A stretch of 20,911 nucleotides of DNA from Anaerolineales bacterium (GTDB taxonomy: Bacteria > Chloroflexota > Anaerolineae > Anaerolineales > UBA4823), in assembly GCA_022865865.1 (NCBI GenBank), contig JALHTN010000081.1:1-20911 (forward strand), read 5' to 3'. This document shows positions 1 through 8,356 of this stretch, piece by piece. Below the pieces are notes generated by a model. It was not told where the DNA came from and did no database searches. It saw only the letters and a program-made list of their open reading frames with translations. Within the stretch, counting starts at the first letter, position 1, and every line of letters starts with the position of its first letter. The position numbers and the translations under genes are program-made.

Positions 1-2429
1 CGTACGAACCCTTTTGATAATTTTGTCCTTCCCGAACCAAGCACCGGGATTACACGGACTTTACAACCAGCAGCTGATAATACTTTCCAGGCCGCGATAC
101 CAATTTCGGGTTGGTAATACTCAGTAAATGGATCAAGGAGAAATAGTACTTCTTCTAGAGACTCCTCTTGGGGTGAATGCAATTGATATTCATCCAGCTG
201 AGATCGCATTGTGCCAGAATCACAAAGCATAGGCAAGCTGCGTTTACGCGATACTCCAAACCAGTCCTCCCCCACTCCAAATCGATGTTGATTCCCCAAA
301 AGAGTATTTGCAAGCGGTTTAAATAAGGTACCAAATTGGCTAAAGATATCAATATAGGCAAATAGATAATCTCGCAGCGGATGCCGATGCGTTAACCCTG
401 GTTGATAATATTGTTCAAGAAATTCATATTTCATCTTAGCCATGTCTACTGCTGAAGGACATTCAGATTTGCAGCCCTTACAAGCGAGGCATAGGTCGAG
501 AGCCTGGTAAACATCTGCAGAGGATATCTTTTCGTCGCTCGATAATCCGATTGTCAACAAAGCACGAAGCAAATTCGCACGACCTCTCGTGCTGTGCATC
601 TCCTCCCGAGTGGCCTGGAAAGATGGGCACATGACTCCATCTAATTTTCGGCATACTCCTGCCCCGTTACACATCTCAACCGCACCAATAAATCCGTTCT
701 GGCTGGAGAAATCTAGAACAGTTTGCCTATTCTCAACGGAATAGCGACTACCATAACGAATGAATTCATCCATCCGTGAGGGATTTACGATCTTGCCTGG
801 ATTTAATAGACCCAGGGGATCGGCAGCATATTTCAACTCCTGAAATGCCCTGATAATATCTGGACCGAATACCCTTTCCAGCCATTCCGAACGCGCTATA
901 CCATCCCCATGTTCTCCACTGGGAGCGCCTCCCAAACGTGAAATCAAGTTGATCGTCTCATCCGCGATATCTCGCATCATCTCAACACCAGCGCTCGTTT
1001 TTAAATTGACCAACGGGCGCATGTGCAAACATCCAGCGGAAGCATGGGCATAAAAATCACCCTTTGTGCCATATGCAGAAAGGATGGCGCCAAATTCTGT
1101 TACAAATTCACTCAGTTTGTTGACTGGGACCGATACATCCTCGACAAAAGGTATGGGCTTCATATCACCGGGTATGGACATTAATATACCCAAACCAACT
1201 TTTCTGACATTCCAAATTTGCGTTTGGAGGTGTTCGTCTTCTGCAATTAAGGACGGGGATTTGGTTAGTGCAGCTGCTTTATGCGCTAAATCTTTCAATT
1301 CACTGAACTGTTCGCCCGAGAATTCAACTGCGAGCAGATTTGGGAATCCATGGTCGGGACTAATTAATCCATCAAGAACTGAAATCTGTTTTGCATAGGC
1401 AGGGATCGTTCTTGCCAATTTGACCATATTGGATGGGATCAGCTCAATTGCTGAAGGCTGCATCTCCAGCAAGCCAGCAACTGCATCGCACGCGGAAATG
1501 AGATCAGCAAAAGAAAGTAATACCAAGCAGGTAAATTGTGCCTTGGGAACCAATCTTATCTTCGCCCTGCGAATAACACCCAAACTTCCTTCTGATCCTG
1601 CCATGATGGTAGCAAGGTTCATTGAACCAGGTCTCACAGGAGGATAAGGAAGATTATCTGATGGAGTGACTTGACCGGGAGCTTCCCATTGAGGGGGTCG
1701 AGATGGAGACCAGGGAAGTAAGTAATTGAGATTGTATCCACTAGCTCTCCGCCATGTTTTAGGCCAATTAGTAATAATTTTATGAGCATAATTTTCCCGA
1801 ATTGACAAAACTGCTCGATAAATATCTCCCTCCCGGGTAGGTAACGCTGACCTGCGTTGAGCCTCGCTCATATCTAATTCAGTAAAATCCGCCAATGAAC
1901 CATCAGAAAGGTTCATCTCGAGTGATATCACATGGTCAGCGGCCATTCCATAACTAATTGAATGAGCACCCGTAGCATTGTTACCGATGATTCCGCCAAA
2001 AGTTGCACGCTCTCCAGAAGCTGGATCTGGTCCAAACTGCAGTCCAAATTTTTCGACGGAACGATTTAATTCAGCCAATATCAAACCTGGTTCAACTATT
2101 GCACTCCTCTCTTCAGGATTTAACTCGATAATTTTATCGAGATAGCGAGAGCAATCGATAATAAATCCTGGCCCAATTGCTTGTCCCGCAAGACTGGAAC
2201 CGGATCCACGCGGGAGGACAGGTACATTGAATTCGTCGGCTGTCTGCAGAAAAGTTGAAATATCATCAACATTTTTCGGAAAAAATACTCCTAAAGGCTC
2301 AACTTGGTAGATAGAAGCATCCGTGCTGTACAAAACCCGGGTTACCTGATCCGTTCTGATCTCCCCTTGAACTGAACCGGTGAGTGAATTTACGAAATCT
2401 GGTAGAGTTTTGGAAGCTTGATTCGACAA
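1..2429 (-). CDS. FAD-linked oxidase with 4Fe-4S domains (D-2-hydroxyacid dehydrogenase type), 3' end outside window
   Basis: The reading frame stays open for 809 codons to the window edge, so the C-terminus is missing. It should oxidise a D-2-hydroxyacid such as D-lactate or D-2-hydroxyglutarate and pass electrons through Fe-S clusters. An FAD-binding PP-loop (PRGSGSSLAGQ) lies near residues 73-83, and GGIIGNNATGAHS follows near 144-156. The FAD-oxidase C-terminal domain ends in the typical GEHGDGIARSEW and DPLGLLNPGKI motifs. Two cysteine clusters come next: C587, C593, C601 and then C647, C650, C653, C657-P. The visible end (VLFLLDPFTEYYQPEIG) begins the usual cysteine-rich redox domain. 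This domain order matches the roughly 1000-residue YdiJ/Dld-II-like family. The start must be the TTG at 2429: an in-frame TAA sits at 2438-2436 and the first in-frame ATG is far inside the FAD domain. No clear Shine-Dalgarno precedes it. The substrate cannot be read from the sequence. The gene is divergent from the aminotransferase. Confidence 0.9.
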   Translation of the reverse strand, partial: MSNQASKTLPDFVNSLTGSVQGEIRTDQVTRVLYSTDASIYQVEPLGVFFPKNVDDISTFLQTADEFNVPVLPRGSGSSLAGQAIGPGFIIDCSRYLDKIIELNPEERSAIVEPGLILAELNRSVEKFGLQFGPDPASGERATFGGIIGNNATGAHSISYGMAADHVISLEMNLSDGSLADFTELDMSEAQRRSALPTREGDIYRAVLSIRENYAHKIITNWPKTWRRASGYNLNYLLPWSPSRPPQWEAPGQVTPSDNLPYPPVRPGSMNLATIMAGSEGSLGVIRRAKIRLVPKAQFTCLVLLSFADLISACDAVAGLLEMQPSAIELIPSNMVKLARTIPAYAKQISVLDGLISPDHGFPNLLAVEFSGEQFSELKDLAHKAAALTKSPSLIAEDEHLQTQIWNVRKVGLGILMSIPGDMKPIPFVEDVSVPVNKLSEFVTEFGAILSAYGTKGDFYAHASAGCLHMRPLVNLKTSAGVEMMRDIADETINLISRLGGAPSGEHGDGIARSEWLERVFGPDIIRAFQELKYAADPLGLLNPGKIVNPSRMDEFIRYGSRYSVENRQTVLDFSSQNGFIGAVEMCNGAGVCRKLDGVMCPSFQATREEMHSTRGRANLLRALLTIGLSSDEKISSADVYQALDLCLACKGCKSECPSAVDMAKMKYEFLEQYYQPGLTHRHPLRDYLFAYIDIFSQFGTLFKPLANTLLGNQHRFGVGEDWFGVSRKRSLPMLCDSGTMRSQLDEYQLHSPQEESLEEVLFLLDPFTEYYQPEIGIAAWKVLSAAGCKVRVIPVLGSGRTKLSKGFV

Positions 2430-2471
2430 TGTGGATTATATTTTCGGTCGATAATTATCAGGTATGGAAAA

Positions 2472-2504
2472 TTGATATTCTTACTATGGTAGAAACTATA
2501 TAAT
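2472..2504 (+). promoter_or_regulatory. Candidate promoter of the aminotransferase-pckA operon
   Basis: A consensus -10 hexamer TATAAT lies at 2499-2504. The best -35-like sequences are TTGATA at 2472-2477 (21-base spacer, too long) and TTCTTA at 2478-2483 (15-base spacer). The -10 is good but the -35 is doubtful. It is the only strong -10 in the gap between the divergent dehydrogenase and aminotransferase genes. Confidence 0.35.
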
Positions 2505-2524
2505 ACCTCAAAGATCATTCACAG

Positions 2525-2674
2525 ATGATATTCACATTGACCGAAGAATTAATTTGGGATAAACTTCCTCAAAATGACGAGAACAACTTTCAAATCAAGG
2601 CAACTCTGAATCAGTGGATAGGAACAAATTCCACAGGAGAACCTAAATCCGATGAGTATCAGTCAGCTGGCTAG
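2525..2674 (+). other. Possible 49-codon upstream ORF overlapping the aminotransferase start
   Basis: An ATG at 2525 opens a 49-codon frame ending in TAG at 2672-2674. It overlaps the first 23 bases of the aminotransferase gene in a different frame. The product would start MIFTLTEELIWDKLPQNDEN and is rich in Asn, Gln, Glu and Thr. I do not recognise it. It begins about 14 bases after the start site expected from the TATAAT at 2499, and it has no evident ribosome binding site. The aminotransferase Shine-Dalgarno AGGAG (2635-2639) lies inside it. It could be a translated leader that affects the downstream start, or a chance ORF. The sequence alone does not decide. Confidence 0.22.
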
Positions 2675-3869
2675 GTCGATTGTTGATTCACCCACCTTAC
2701 GACTCAATGAAGAAGCACGTTTGCTACGGGAACGCGGCTTGCCGGTCATTCACCTCGGAATCGGAGAACCGAAGAACAAAACACCTTTCACAGCGATCCT
2801 GGGGGCTGCAAATAAGTTAAATTCTGGTGATGTCAAATATACTCCCACGGATGGAACTCCCTCCTTAAAAAAAGCTATCATCAAATATACTGAAGAGAAT
2901 TACAACCGAATCGTGGATCCGGAAAACATCCTTGTCACCAATGGAGCCAAACAATCCCTGTTTAATCTCATATTCAGTTTGGTCGATCCCCAAGATGAAG
3001 TCATAATCCCGGCACCTTATTGGGTGAGCTACCCGGAGATGGTAAAAATGGCTTATGGAGTGCCAATTATCGTCACGCCCAAGGATGGCAGTTTCTATCC
3101 CAGGATGGAGGATATCCATGAAGCAGTGACTTCTTACACCAAGGCGATTATCATTAATAGTCCCAATAATCCTTCCGGTATGATATTCCCGGAGGATTTC
3201 ATCCAAGAAATCGTTGAGTTTTGTGAATCCAAAGGTATCTACCTGATCATGGATGACATTTATCACCGACTAGTTTTTGATGGTGGAAAAGCTAGTCCAG
3301 GGTACCAATTCACCCATAATGACATTGAAACCACGAAAGTTATCGTCACCAATGGTGTCTCAAAGGCTTATGGTATGACTGGTTTCCGGATTGGATGGGT
3401 GATCGCCAGCCGCAGATTAGTTGATGTAATGACCAACGTCCAGGCACAGATGACATCAAGTCCAGCGACCATCTTACAATCTGCTGCTGAAGGTGCTCTC
3501 AATGGAATTCAGAGCTATGTGGAGAGCCTGAGACTAACCATCGAAAACAATCGCAATGTGGTGATGCAAGAATTAAGATCATTTAATGGCATCCGGGTAA
3601 ATAAACCTCAGGGAACATTTTATTGTCTTCCTGATTTCCGAGCATACCGAGAAGACTCTGTCGATCTCGCTGATTTCCTGCTCAAGAAAGCACTCGTGGT
3701 TACAGTTCCTGGAATTGAATTTGGGATTGAAGGGCACCTGCGGATCAGTTACTCCGGGTCTGTTAAAGATATCACCGAGGGGATTGCCAGGATGAAATGG
3801 GCTCTGGATCCTGAATCTCCCCGCGAAATTTACATTGGCGATCGCAAGTTGATCAGGGATTGGTTATGA
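2652..3869 (+). CDS. Class I/II pyridoxal-phosphate aminotransferase, aspartate aminotransferase-like
   Basis: A 405-residue fold-type I aminotransferase, the usual length for the bacterial Ib aspartate aminotransferase group. It probably interconverts aspartate/2-oxoglutarate and oxaloacetate/glutamate in the cytoplasm. Visible motifs are LGIGEP near 35-40, the aromatic stacking region PYWVSY at 122-127, SPNNPSG at 170-176 with the substrate-contacting Asn, DDIYHRL at 201-207 (the Asp that pairs with the PLP ring nitrogen), and SKAYGMTGFRIGW with PLP lysine K238. R364 in LRISYS should bind the substrate carboxylate. The ATG at 2652 is preceded by AGGAG at 2635-2639. The stop codon overlaps the pckA start as ATGA, so the two genes are probably one transcript with coupled translation. 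The exact donor amino acid (aspartate, or also an aromatic or prephenate substrate) is not certain. Confidence 0.9.
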   Translation: MSISQLARSIVDSPTLRLNEEARLLRERGLPVIHLGIGEPKNKTPFTAILGAANKLNSGDVKYTPTDGTPSLKKAIIKYTEENYNRIVDPENILVTNGAKQSLFNLIFSLVDPQDEVIIPAPYWVSYPEMVKMAYGVPIIVTPKDGSFYPRMEDIHEAVTSYTKAIIINSPNNPSGMIFPEDFIQEIVEFCESKGIYLIMDDIYHRLVFDGGKASPGYQFTHNDIETTKVIVTNGVSKAYGMTGFRIGWVIASRRLVDVMTNVQAQMTSSPATILQSAAEGALNGIQSYVESLRLTIENNRNVVMQELRSFNGIRVNKPQGTFYCLPDFRAYREDSVDLADFLLKKALVVTVPGIEFGIEGHLRISYSGSVKDITEGIARMKWALDPESPREIYIGDRKLIRDWL

Positions 3870-5506
3870 ATAATCTACTCAATATCGAAACGCCAGCAGA
3901 ACATCAAGCGCATGAATTAAAGAGTGATTATGGTCTAAAAAACCACGGGATAAGTAATCTAAGGACTGCCTATTGGAATCTTCCCACAGAAGCACTATAT
4001 GAGGAGATCATTTTTCGAAGCGAAGGTAAGCTATCTCACCAAGGACCGATTGTAGTAAACACCGGTAAACATACCGCCCGAGCCGCGAATGATAAATTCA
4101 TCGTTCGTGAAGCTGAAACTGAAGGGCATATATGGTGGGGAGAATATAATCGACCATTTGATGCAGAAAAATTCGAAACCTTATTTGCTCGATTACAAGG
4201 ATTTCTTCAGGGGAGAGACCTCTTTATCCAGGATTGTTATGGTGGGGCTGATCTCAATTATAGAATACCGATCCGCATCATCAGTGAATATGCCTGGCAC
4301 AGTCTATTTGCACGAAATATGTTCATCCTACCGGAAACGAATGAGGAATACCGCCGGCATTTCCCAAAGTTCACCGTGATGTGCGTGCCTTCCTTCCAGG
4401 CTTACCCATCGATTGATGGTACTCCAACAAAGACCTTTATTGCTTTAAGCTTCGAAAAAGGACTCTGCATCATAGGAAATACGTCCTATGGGGGCGAGAT
4501 CAAGAAATCGATCTTCTCAGTCCTCAATTATTTGCTGCCCTTACAAAACGTCATGACCATGCATTGCTCTGCCAATGTTGGTGATGATGGAGATGTAGCT
4601 TTATTCTTCGGGCTTTCCGGTACTGGAAAAACCACCTTATCTGCTGATCCTGAAAGAAAATTGATTGGTGATGACGAACATGGATGGAGCAATGAAGGTG
4701 TTTTCAACTTCGAAGCCGGGAGCTATGCAAAAGTGATCCAACTTTCCCCCAGTGCAGAACCTCAAATCTTTGCCTGCACCAGAAAATTTGGAACAATTCT
4801 TGAAAATGTAGTTTTCGATCCGGTGACTCGCTTGATCGACCTCGATGATGAATCAATAACAGAGAACACGCGTGCCTCTTATCCTTTAGAATTTATCGAT
4901 AACGCCATCATAGAGAAGAAAGCTGGCCATCCGACCAATATTATCTTGCTAACTTGTGATGCCTCAGGAGTGATGCCGCCAATTGCTCGACTTTCAACAG
5001 ATCAAGCGCTTTATCATTTCATATCTGGTTATACTTCTAAAGTTGCCGGTACTGAGATTGGATTAGGCCAAGAACCAGAAATAACCTTCAGCACCTGTTT
5101 TGGAGCACCTTTTATGGTCCACCATCCAGACTATTATGCTGATTTGTTGAGGAATAAAATTGAGCGATACGGAGTAACCTGTTGGCTTCTAAATACAGGT
5201 TGGGTGGGCGGACCCTATGGGATTGGAAAGCGGATCAGCATCAAATACACCCGTGCAATGCTCAAAGCAGCCCTTTCTGAGGCATTGAATGATGTTAGCT
5301 ACACCAGGGATCCAATATTTGGATTTGAGGTCCCAAATCACTGCCCAGACGTGCCCGATGATGTCCTAAATCCCTCACTAGCCTGGCCAAGCGAGAAAGA
5401 ATACACTACCAGATATCACGATCTTGCCGCTCGTTTCATTGACAATTTTCGAAAATTTGAGGATCAGACAGATGCAGCTATCAAAGCATCGGGACCAATT
5501 ATCTGA
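3866..5506 (+). CDS. pckA: Phosphoenolpyruvate carboxykinase (ATP)
   Basis: A 546-residue ATP-type PEPCK. It converts oxaloacetate and ATP to PEP, CO2 and ADP, the entry step of gluconeogenesis, and runs in reverse in some anaerobes. The protein follows the family along its whole length: QDCYGGAD near 122-129, EYAWHSLFARN near 141-151, YGGEIKK at 208-214, P-loop GLSGTGKTTLS at 249-259, LIGDDEHGW at 266-274, ENTRASYP at 333-340 and LNTGWVGGPYG further on. The usual oxaloacetate-side motif TGRSPKDKF is altered to TARAANDKF (70-78), with its Arg (R72) retained. I chose the ATG at 3866 because it forms a four-base ATGA overlap with the aminotransferase stop and has AGGG seven bases upstream. A TTG at 3860 would add only two residues. 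The TGA stop is immediately followed by the stop of the convergent gene. Confidence 0.96.
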   Translation: MNNLLNIETPAEHQAHELKSDYGLKNHGISNLRTAYWNLPTEALYEEIIFRSEGKLSHQGPIVVNTGKHTARAANDKFIVREAETEGHIWWGEYNRPFDAEKFETLFARLQGFLQGRDLFIQDCYGGADLNYRIPIRIISEYAWHSLFARNMFILPETNEEYRRHFPKFTVMCVPSFQAYPSIDGTPTKTFIALSFEKGLCIIGNTSYGGEIKKSIFSVLNYLLPLQNVMTMHCSANVGDDGDVALFFGLSGTGKTTLSADPERKLIGDDEHGWSNEGVFNFEAGSYAKVIQLSPSAEPQIFACTRKFGTILENVVFDPVTRLIDLDDESITENTRASYPLEFIDNAIIEKKAGHPTNIILLTCDASGVMPPIARLSTDQALYHFISGYTSKVAGTEIGLGQEPEITFSTCFGAPFMVHHPDYYADLLRNKIERYGVTCWLLNTGWVGGPYGIGKRISIKYTRAMLKAALSEALNDVSYTRDPIFGFEVPNHCPDVPDDVLNPSLAWPSEKEYTTRYHDLAARFIDNFRKFEDQTDAAIKASGPII

Positions 5507-5719
5507 TCACAATGCCCAAGCCAGCATGATTCCCAGAACTGCAATAATAACACCTAGATGGAGCAGAATATTCGTTTCAACAAGCACTCCACCTGCAGGG
5601 AAAAATTGCAGGATAGCATTGATCAGAACCAACAAAATGCCGAATGCCGGCAGCAATCCCTTGCGATGAGCAAGGAATTCAGCTGCTGCGTCTAGTAATC
5701 GGTTGAATAATCGCAACAT
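5507..5719 (-). CDS. Small membrane protein, 70 aa, unknown function
   Basis: The 70-residue product starts MLRLFNRLLDAAAEFLAHRK and has a short amphipathic, basic N-terminus. Two hydrophobic segments follow, roughly residues 22-40 (GLLPAFGILLVLINAILQF) and 50-69 (NILLHLGVIIAVLGIMLAWA), joined by a short FPAGGVLVET loop. I do not recognise a characterised family. Short two-helix proteins of this kind are often annotated only as hypothetical membrane proteins. The start ATG at 5719 lies 16 bases downstream of the hflX stop, with a purine-rich AAGAAG run ahead of it, so it is probably the last gene of the trmFO-hflX operon. A longer frame reaching 5827 would run back into hflX and is unlikely. 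Its TGA stop (5509-5507) touches the pckA TGA stop. Confidence 0.7.
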   Translation of the reverse strand: MLRLFNRLLDAAAEFLAHRKGLLPAFGILLVLINAILQFFPAGGVLVETNILLHLGVIIAVLGIMLAWAL

Positions 5720-5735
5720 TACTTTTTCTTCTTGC

Positions 5736-7055
5736 CTATTTATTTTGGACGATAAAGGGGGTATAACGAGCCACCAAGCGATTGGGGAGCATGCCTTTGA
5801 TTTGGATGCCGTTTTCATCATGCTCAACCATCTCTACATGTCCTTGTTCGTGAAATTGGGAAATCAAACCACCTTCCCGGTAAGGAAGCCAGAGAGACAC
5901 GGACACGAAATTTACAAATAGCATTGCATTGACCGATTTCAATAAATCGTTAATTCCTTCACCTGTCAGGGCTGAAATCGCCACTGCTTTGGGAAATTCC
6001 TCTAAAGATTTTCGAGCTCCATCTGTATTTTCCAAGAGATCAATCTTATTTAATGCGCTGATGACTGGAATATGATCTGCATGAATATCTTCCAATGTGT
6101 GAAAAACAGCTTTGGATTGCGCGTGTGCATTCGGATGTGTTACATCCACAACGTGAAGCAATAAATCTGCCTCTGTAATTTCTTCCAAGGTCGCCCTAAA
6201 CGCCGCAATCAGGGTTGTGGGAAGCTTTTGGATAAAACCCACAGTATCTGTAAACAATGCGATTTGACCACCAGGAAATTCGACCCGCCGGGTGGTTGGA
6301 TCAAGAGTCGCAAACAATTGATCTGCAACGTAAACATCTGCTCCTGTTAAATGATTAAGCAAAGTTGATTTTCCTGCATTTGTATAGCCAACCAAAGCCA
6401 CGACAGGTATTTTCGAACGTTTCCGCCGTGACCGGTATTGCTGGCGGTGGGTGCGCACTTTCTCAATATGAGTCTTGAGACTACCGATTCGGTCCCGAAT
6501 TATGCGCCGGTCAACCTCCAGCTGGGTTTCTCCGGGTCCCCTTAGACCGACACCCCCAGCACCACCTGACCTGCCTCCTCCACCTCCAGCTTGTCTGGCT
6601 AAATGCGTCCAAGCTCTGGTTAAACGGGTCAAGCGATATTCATATTGGGCTAATTCCACCTGGAGAGCACCTTCCCGGGTATTCGCGTGTAAGGCAAATA
6701 TATCCAGTATCAGAGCAGTCCGATCGAGAATCCGAATCTGATCTCCGAAGATTTTCTCAAGCTCCCTTAAGTGCCGTCCAGACAATTCTTCATCGAAAAC
6801 CACTACATCAGCTTGGACTTCCCCCACCAATGCAATTACTTCTTCTACTTTACCAATACCAATAAAAGTTTTTGGTTTTGGTGCATTTAACCGCTGGGTG
6901 GTCGAGCCAACCACTTCCAATCCTGCAGTTTCAGCCAGGAGGGCAAGTTCAGCAAGAGAATCATCGACTGACAGTAAATCTTCTTCCTGTCGCAAATCGA
7001 CGCCAACCAGGAACGCTCGCTCTGTATGTTGGATCGTGTTTTTAACTGTTTTCAT
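5736..7055 (-). CDS. hflX: GTPase HflX
   Basis: A 439-residue translation-associated GTPase. The family binds the 50S subunit and splits or rescues stalled and heat-damaged ribosomes. The HflX N-terminal domain spans about 13-190, with PKTFIGIGKVEEV near 61-73, the helical region ARTREGALQVELAQYEYRL-like (here HANTREGALQVELAQYEYRL, 123-142) and the Gly-rich loop at 157-171 followed by GPGETQLE. The G domain has G1 GYTNAGKS at 223-230, G3 DTVGFI at 270-275, G4 NKID at 336-339 and G5 SAL near 361. I chose the ATG at 7055, four bases after the histidine kinase stop. Upstream in-frame sequence to 7133 lies inside the kinase gene and does not look like HflX. Length and motifs are normal. Cotranscription with the kinase is inferred from the spacing. 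Confidence 0.95.
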   Translation of the reverse strand: MKTVKNTIQHTERAFLVGVDLRQEEDLLSVDDSLAELALLAETAGLEVVGSTTQRLNAPKPKTFIGIGKVEEVIALVGEVQADVVVFDEELSGRHLRELEKIFGDQIRILDRTALILDIFALHANTREGALQVELAQYEYRLTRLTRAWTHLARQAGGGGGRSGGAGGVGLRGPGETQLEVDRRIIRDRIGSLKTHIEKVRTHRQQYRSRRKRSKIPVVALVGYTNAGKSTLLNHLTGADVYVADQLFATLDPTTRRVEFPGGQIALFTDTVGFIQKLPTTLIAAFRATLEEITEADLLLHVVDVTHPNAHAQSKAVFHTLEDIHADHIPVISALNKIDLLENTDGARKSLEEFPKAVAISALTGEGINDLLKSVNAMLFVNFVSVSLWLPYREGGLISQFHEQGHVEMVEHDENGIQIKGMLPNRLVARYTPFIVQNK

Positions 7056-7059
7056 GAGA

Positions 7060-8277
7060 TCAATTCTCAGGGGTAGATTTTTGAATGAACTGCGGTTTGA
7101 ATAAAATGTCGGTTCCCTGGTCCGGGGGTTCATTTAATATGGGGAGTAAAATGTGAAAGGTTGATCCGGGACATATGATTTCATCATAACCATCCGATTC
7201 AACCCAAATCCTCCCTCCGTGAGCCTCAATAATACCTTTTGCGATAGGAAGTCCTAGACCTGGACCACCACCCTTAAATTTTGTTTTTCCGCTTGAGTGA
7301 AACGATACATCTCCTATTGGATGTAATTTATTGAATATCTCAGCTTGATTGAGTGGATCTATTCCAATTCCATTGTCAATAACCAATAGTTCATAATAAT
7401 CTTCTAATTTGCGACCATCAACGATAATTTTACCTCCATCTGGAGTGTATTTTATCGCATTAGAAACAACATTAGAGATCGCTTGAAAAATCCGTTCTCC
7501 ATCATAAAAATTCAGAACTTCGTCCCCATCGAACCTGTTTATATCGAGAGACATCAAACGAGATTGAACAGCTGGTTGATATTCCTGCTCAATTTTCACC
7601 AGTAACTTGATTAACCAAGTCGGCTGGAAGCTGAGAGAGAGCATTTCATTATCAATCAATGATACATCGATCATATCACTTATTATCTCGCGTAAACGAC
7701 GAGACCCGCTATCCATGCCATCTAAGAGTAAAAATATGTGCTCATCGAAGATCTTCTTTTGTTCGATGATCTCTCTCAGCATGGAAGTATAGCCCTCCAG
7801 GAGCGTTAAAGGAGTTTTCAGTTCATGGGCGGCAATGGATATGAAATCAGATTTACTTTGATCCAACTTTTCTAAAGAAGCTTGCTCCTGATTCATTTGA
7901 TTAAGAATTTGAGTAAAGTCATTCTGGTAAATATATTGGCTGGTATGGGCCAAGATTGGGAATAATTCCGCAATTAATTGGTTCGATTGTTCAATAGATA
8001 GTTCGAGCTGTGAGCAATTGTATATATATATAACTAGAGAGTTCACTTCTAATGCAAAAGATTTTTTTTGACCATAATTATTGAATGACAACCACTCATC
8101 CAATAAAGCATCCATTTGATTTGGTTCTTTATCATTGATAGCAATGCGAAGATGGTCCATGAATTCAACCACCAACTCCAATGGAAGCCATGGTGATTCG
8201 TCTCGGTTGGTTGAATCTATTGAATACGAATCTAAAACTTTCTCGCGGATCTGATCCAAAAGGATACTGGAAGACAT
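7060..8277 (-). CDS. Soluble orphan sensor histidine kinase with uncharacterised N-terminal helical domain
   Basis: A 405-residue kinase with no membrane segment, so cytoplasmic. Residues 1-130 are a mostly helical, acidic input domain that I cannot assign firmly. Its style resembles the N-terminal sensor domains of RsbR/RsbRD-type regulators. A short linker leads to a HisKA domain with SDFISIAAHELKTPLT (143-158), where H151 is the phospho-acceptor. The HATPase domain has the N box NVVSNAIKYTPDGGK (269-283), G1 DNGIGID (301-307), the F region IFNKLHP (314-320) and G2 GGGPGLGLPIAKG (336-348). All catalytic boxes look intact. No response regulator is adjacent, so it is an orphan kinase. It sits between the M28 gene (79-base gap) and hflX (4-base gap) and is probably cotranscribed with hflX. 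Its signal and partner are unknown. Confidence 0.9.
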   Translation of the reverse strand: MSSSILLDQIREKVLDSYSIDSTNRDESPWLPLELVVEFMDHLRIAINDKEPNQMDALLDEWLSFNNYGQKKSFALEVNSLVIYIYNCSQLELSIEQSNQLIAELFPILAHTSQYIYQNDFTQILNQMNQEQASLEKLDQSKSDFISIAAHELKTPLTLLEGYTSMLREIIEQKKIFDEHIFLLLDGMDSGSRRLREIISDMIDVSLIDNEMLSLSFQPTWLIKLLVKIEQEYQPAVQSRLMSLDINRFDGDEVLNFYDGERIFQAISNVVSNAIKYTPDGGKIIVDGRKLEDYYELLVIDNGIGIDPLNQAEIFNKLHPIGDVSFHSSGKTKFKGGGPGLGLPIAKGIIEAHGGRIWVESDGYDEIICPGSTFHILLPILNEPPDQGTDILFKPQFIQKSTPEN

Positions 8278-8304
8278 AAATATAGTTTAATCCAGGTTGG
8301 TTAA

Positions 8305-8330
8305 AATTGATGTCTCTATCCCTATCAATT
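8305..8330. repeat. Short inverted repeat between the M28 and kinase genes
   Basis: AATTGAT (8305-8311) and ATCAATT (8324-8330) are perfect seven-base inverted arms around a 12-base loop in the 79-base gap upstream of the kinase start. The stem is AT-rich and no U-run follows, so it is not an obvious terminator. It could be an operator or an mRNA hairpin, or chance. Confidence 0.25.
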
Positions 8331-8356
8331 CAGATAGTTCAGATTGACCAACAGGA

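Noticed and set aside
1..2429. Suspicion that the left-hand dehydrogenase is a frameshifted pseudogene, since no closed long ORF covers it
   Set aside because: Reading the minus strand codon by codon gives one uninterrupted frame from the TTG at 2429 to the window edge. It only lacks a stop because the gene runs out of the window.
2865..3266. 133-codon ORF opposite the aminotransferase
   Set aside because: It is antisense to a well-supported gene, shows no domain and has no ribosome site.
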